DNA from: an uncultured Lachnospiraceae bacterium
Lineage (GTDB): Bacteria; Bacillota; Clostridia; Lachnospirales; Lachnospiraceae
Direction of reading: 5' to 3'
Assembly (NCBI GenBank): GCA_934359535.1
Contig: CAKRLN010000155.1
Location: 1 to 5,602, forward strand
DNA: 5,602 bases
This document shows positions 5,010 to 5,602 of the stretch, in pieces. The notes beneath the pieces were generated by a model, which was not told the origin of the DNA, did no database searches, and worked only from the letters and a program-made list of their open reading frames with translations. The first letter of the stretch is position 1; each line of letters opens with the position of its first letter. The position numbers and the translations under genes were made by a program.

Positions 5010-5602
<593 letters not shown>

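Overview
The window most likely comes from a gut-type Clostridia (Firmicutes), probably Lachnospiraceae. That placement is inferred from moderate AT-richness, strong AGGAGG ribosome binding sites, textbook TTGACA/TATAAT promoters, a lysine-led lipoprotein signal ending in MAAC, and Opp and F-ATPase proteins of clostridial flavour. It has not been checked by any search.

Layout. From 1 to about 3600, on the minus strand, lies an oligopeptide ABC importer locus transcribed leftward: oppA (1660-3384, lipoprotein substrate binder), oppB (363-1274, permease, GTG start) and the start of oppC (347 leftward, cut by the window edge). oppA ends at a good intrinsic terminator (1571-1614). oppB/oppC then start from their own promoter. 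The oppA and oppB promoters carry the same 32-bp module (3577-3608 and 1527-1558), which contains a 12-bp palindrome just upstream of TTGACA, so both units are probably controlled by one regulator. The oppA leader also contains an intrinsic-terminator hairpin before the gene, which suggests attenuation.

From 3575 to 3961 there is a decayed remnant of a PD-(D/E)XK-type nuclease C-terminus, then a small palindromic repeat region with two 22-bp direct repeats. A small plus-strand gene of unknown function (3962-4258) follows. It converges on a minus-strand tRNA-Ile(GAU) (4279-4352), whose terminator stem lies inside the last codons of the small gene. From 4405 to 4578 there is no gene, only nested inverted repeats including a perfect 16-bp-arm palindrome. 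The right end is the tail of the F1Fo ATP synthase operon on the minus strand: atpD (3' part) and atpC.

The most notable feature is oppA. The roughly 70-residue segment that normally ends an OppA/DppA-family protein sits instead directly after the lipoprotein linker. The open reading frame stops exactly where that segment would normally begin. This is a natural circular permutation of the binding protein, and it moves the lipid anchor to a different lobe of the fold.
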